From assembly GCA_902555065.1 (NCBI GenBank), contig CACDQQ010000001.1:62001-126000 (forward strand): DNA of 64,000 bases. Direction: 5' to 3'. The position numbers and the translations under genes are program-made. Of the stretch, positions 62,950-64,000 are shown piece by piece. This DNA comes from an uncultured Pelagibacteraceae bacterium. Its GTDB lineage: Bacteria; Pseudomonadota; Alphaproteobacteria; Pelagibacterales; Pelagibacteraceae. The notes under the pieces were generated by a model, which was not told where the DNA came from, ran no database searches, and saw nothing but the letters and a program-made list of their open reading frames with translations. Position 1 is the stretch's first letter; every line of letters begins with the position of its first letter.

Positions 62950-64000
62950 AATTAAAAAAAATATTTTTCTTTGTCTCTTTAATACTTTTATCAATCACAA
63001 ATAATTCTTTTTCAAAATCATTGCCTCCAGGTACAGGTATTGGTGATGTCCCAGCAAATGTTCTTCTGATGTTAGATAAATCAGGAAGCATGGGATGGAG
63101 AATGGGTGGTGGAAGTGTTGGTATGAGATATCCTTATGATGCAGATGCTGACAGTAACGGTGATATTATGGTTTCACAATATTATAGAGATGGAGTTAAA
63201 AAATTTGTTTACGGATCTGCAACTGTTGATACTGGATTTGGAAGAAATGGAGTATCTGGAAAAGGTGATGCTAGATATGAAGGTAACAACCAATGCAGAA
63301 CTTCATATTCTTATAGTGGTGAAACTTATAATGATGTCTATTATACAACAGCATATTGGGAAAGATCAGTTGTAGCAATACGAGCAAGCGACGGAAGATG
63401 TTTAAAAAAATATTATGTTGGGTTTTATCCATATAATATGACCATAGATCAAAGTACTGGATATCTTTATGTTGGAGGTTGGAGAGGTTATAAAACAATT
63501 AATCTTTCTAATCACTCTATAAGTAATTGCTCTTATAGCACCCAAATGAATAGAGCTTTTGGTTCTGCTATTGCTAATGGTAAAATAGTTTATTCATACG
63601 CTAATAATTTATACACTCATAACTTAAGTACCTCGGGTTCAAGATGTCCAAGTACAAGTCAATCAGCTAGAGTAAGTTACCGGTCAGGTAGTTATACAGG
63701 CTTGCAATTTAATCCAAATAATAATCAAGAATTGTGGACTTTATCTTGGTCACTAAGTAGAATGCAAAAACTTACATTAAACAGTAATTACAGTGGAATT
63801 TCATCGACATCATCGTTTGGAAGTAGAAGTAGATCAAATTCATCTGCTACAAGAACATATTTTTATTATCCTTGGGGATTGGGATGGGATCAAGCTAATA
63901 ATAGACTACTTGCTTCTGATCTAAATAAAGGAACTGTTCAAGTTTTTGATACTAGTGGAACATGGATCAAAAATTTTGGTGGAGCTCCAACAACAAGAAT
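62946..64000 (+). CDS. PilY1-like VWA/NHL adhesin, 3' truncated
   Basis: Not in the ORF track, because the frame is open at the window edge. ATG at 62946, 351 codons visible. Signal peptide (about 1-24), then ANVLLMLDKSGSMGW, a VWA MIDAS-type DxSxS motif. DADADSNGDI fits the DxDxDxxxD calcium-loop pattern of PilY1. From about residue 155 the sequence has NHL/beta-propeller-like repeats (QSTGYLYVGGW, NNNQELWTLSW, GWDQANNRLLASDLNKGTV). The location after pilVWX supports a pilus-tip or biogenesis role. The rest of the gene lies outside the window. Confidence 0.78.
   Translation, partial: MKLKKIFFFVSLILLSITNNSFSKSLPPGTGIGDVPANVLLMLDKSGSMGWRMGGGSVGMRYPYDADADSNGDIMVSQYYRDGVKKFVYGSATVDTGFGRNGVSGKGDARYEGNNQCRTSYSYSGETYNDVYYTTAYWERSVVAIRASDGRCLKKYYVGFYPYNMTIDQSTGYLYVGGWRGYKTINLSNHSISNCSYSTQMNRAFGSAIANGKIVYSYANNLYTHNLSTSGSRCPSTSQSARVSYRSGSYTGLQFNPNNNQELWTLSWSLSRMQKLTLNSNYSGISSTSSFGSRSRSNSSATRTYFYYPWGLGWDQANNRLLASDLNKGTVQVFDTSGTWIKNFGGAPTTR

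Noticed and set aside
1-64000. tRNA, rRNA, IS elements, integrase sites, CRISPR arrays
   Set aside because: I looked through the intergenic gaps (all below about 150 bp) and saw no cloverleaf, transposase, long repeats or spaced repeats.

Overview
The window is about 70% A+T, almost entirely coding, with very short intergenic gaps, many 1-14 bp gene overlaps, and no tRNA, rRNA, IS element or CRISPR that I can see. Gene content is dominated by uptake systems for small organic nitrogen and osmolyte compounds (ProVWX, two Liv-type ABC systems, DMT/EamA carriers, Amt). Together with the compact style this points to a streamlined marine alphaproteobacterium of the SAR11/Pelagibacterales type. That placement is an inference from content and composition, not from a marker gene. 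No stretch of more than 300 bases lacks a gene. Both window edges cut genes (a serine hydrolase at the left, a PilY1/VWA-like protein at the right). Layout. 0-7 kb: a truncated beta-lactamase-fold hydrolase, then a minus-strand run of homocysteine methyltransferase, EamA carrier, amidase and Fe-dependent alcohol dehydrogenase, then another EamA carrier. 6.5-10.9 kb: glycine betaine ABC transporter, with proV divergent from a double-length fused permease gene and proX. 10.9-18.6 kb: a betaine/carnitine cluster with gamma-butyrobetaine dioxygenase, SDR, L-carnitine dehydrogenase, BKACE-type dehydrocarnitine cleavage enzyme, CitE-like lyase, hotdog thioesterase and GMC (choline-dehydrogenase-like) oxidoreductase, with a GFA-family protein near each end. 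The enzymes would convert gamma-butyrobetaine or carnitine to glycine betaine next to the betaine importer. 19.6-23.1 kb: a large autotransporter subtilase with a Calx-beta domain and natural GGGGS linkers. 23.2-36.6 kb: two full Liv-type importers enclosing AzlCD, a periplasmic pentapeptide protein, the glutarate hydroxylase GlaH and a ProC-like reductase. 36.6-46.7 kb: LysE-type exporter, glutaredoxin, a passenger-less inverse-autotransporter barrel with a secreted partner, MsrB, HDAC-like deacetylase, an AceE-type pyruvate dehydrogenase E1, a 2-hydroxyacid dehydrogenase, an EamA carrier and a DadA-like oxidase. 46.8-64 kb: a type IV pilus locus (pilMN fusion, pilO, pilP, lipoprotein secretin, pilB, pilC, two pilins, pilT, four minor pseudopilins, a VWA/NHL adhesin) that includes a partner-switching module: an ammonium transporter fused to a SpoIIE/PP2C phosphatase, a STAS anti-anti-sigma protein and an RsbW-like kinase. 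The Amt-phosphatase/STAS/kinase set inside the pilus locus is the most striking candidate system. It suggests that ammonium transport status could feed a phosphorylation switch controlling pili or their genes. The split inverse autotransporter and the carnitine-to-betaine cluster come next in interest.
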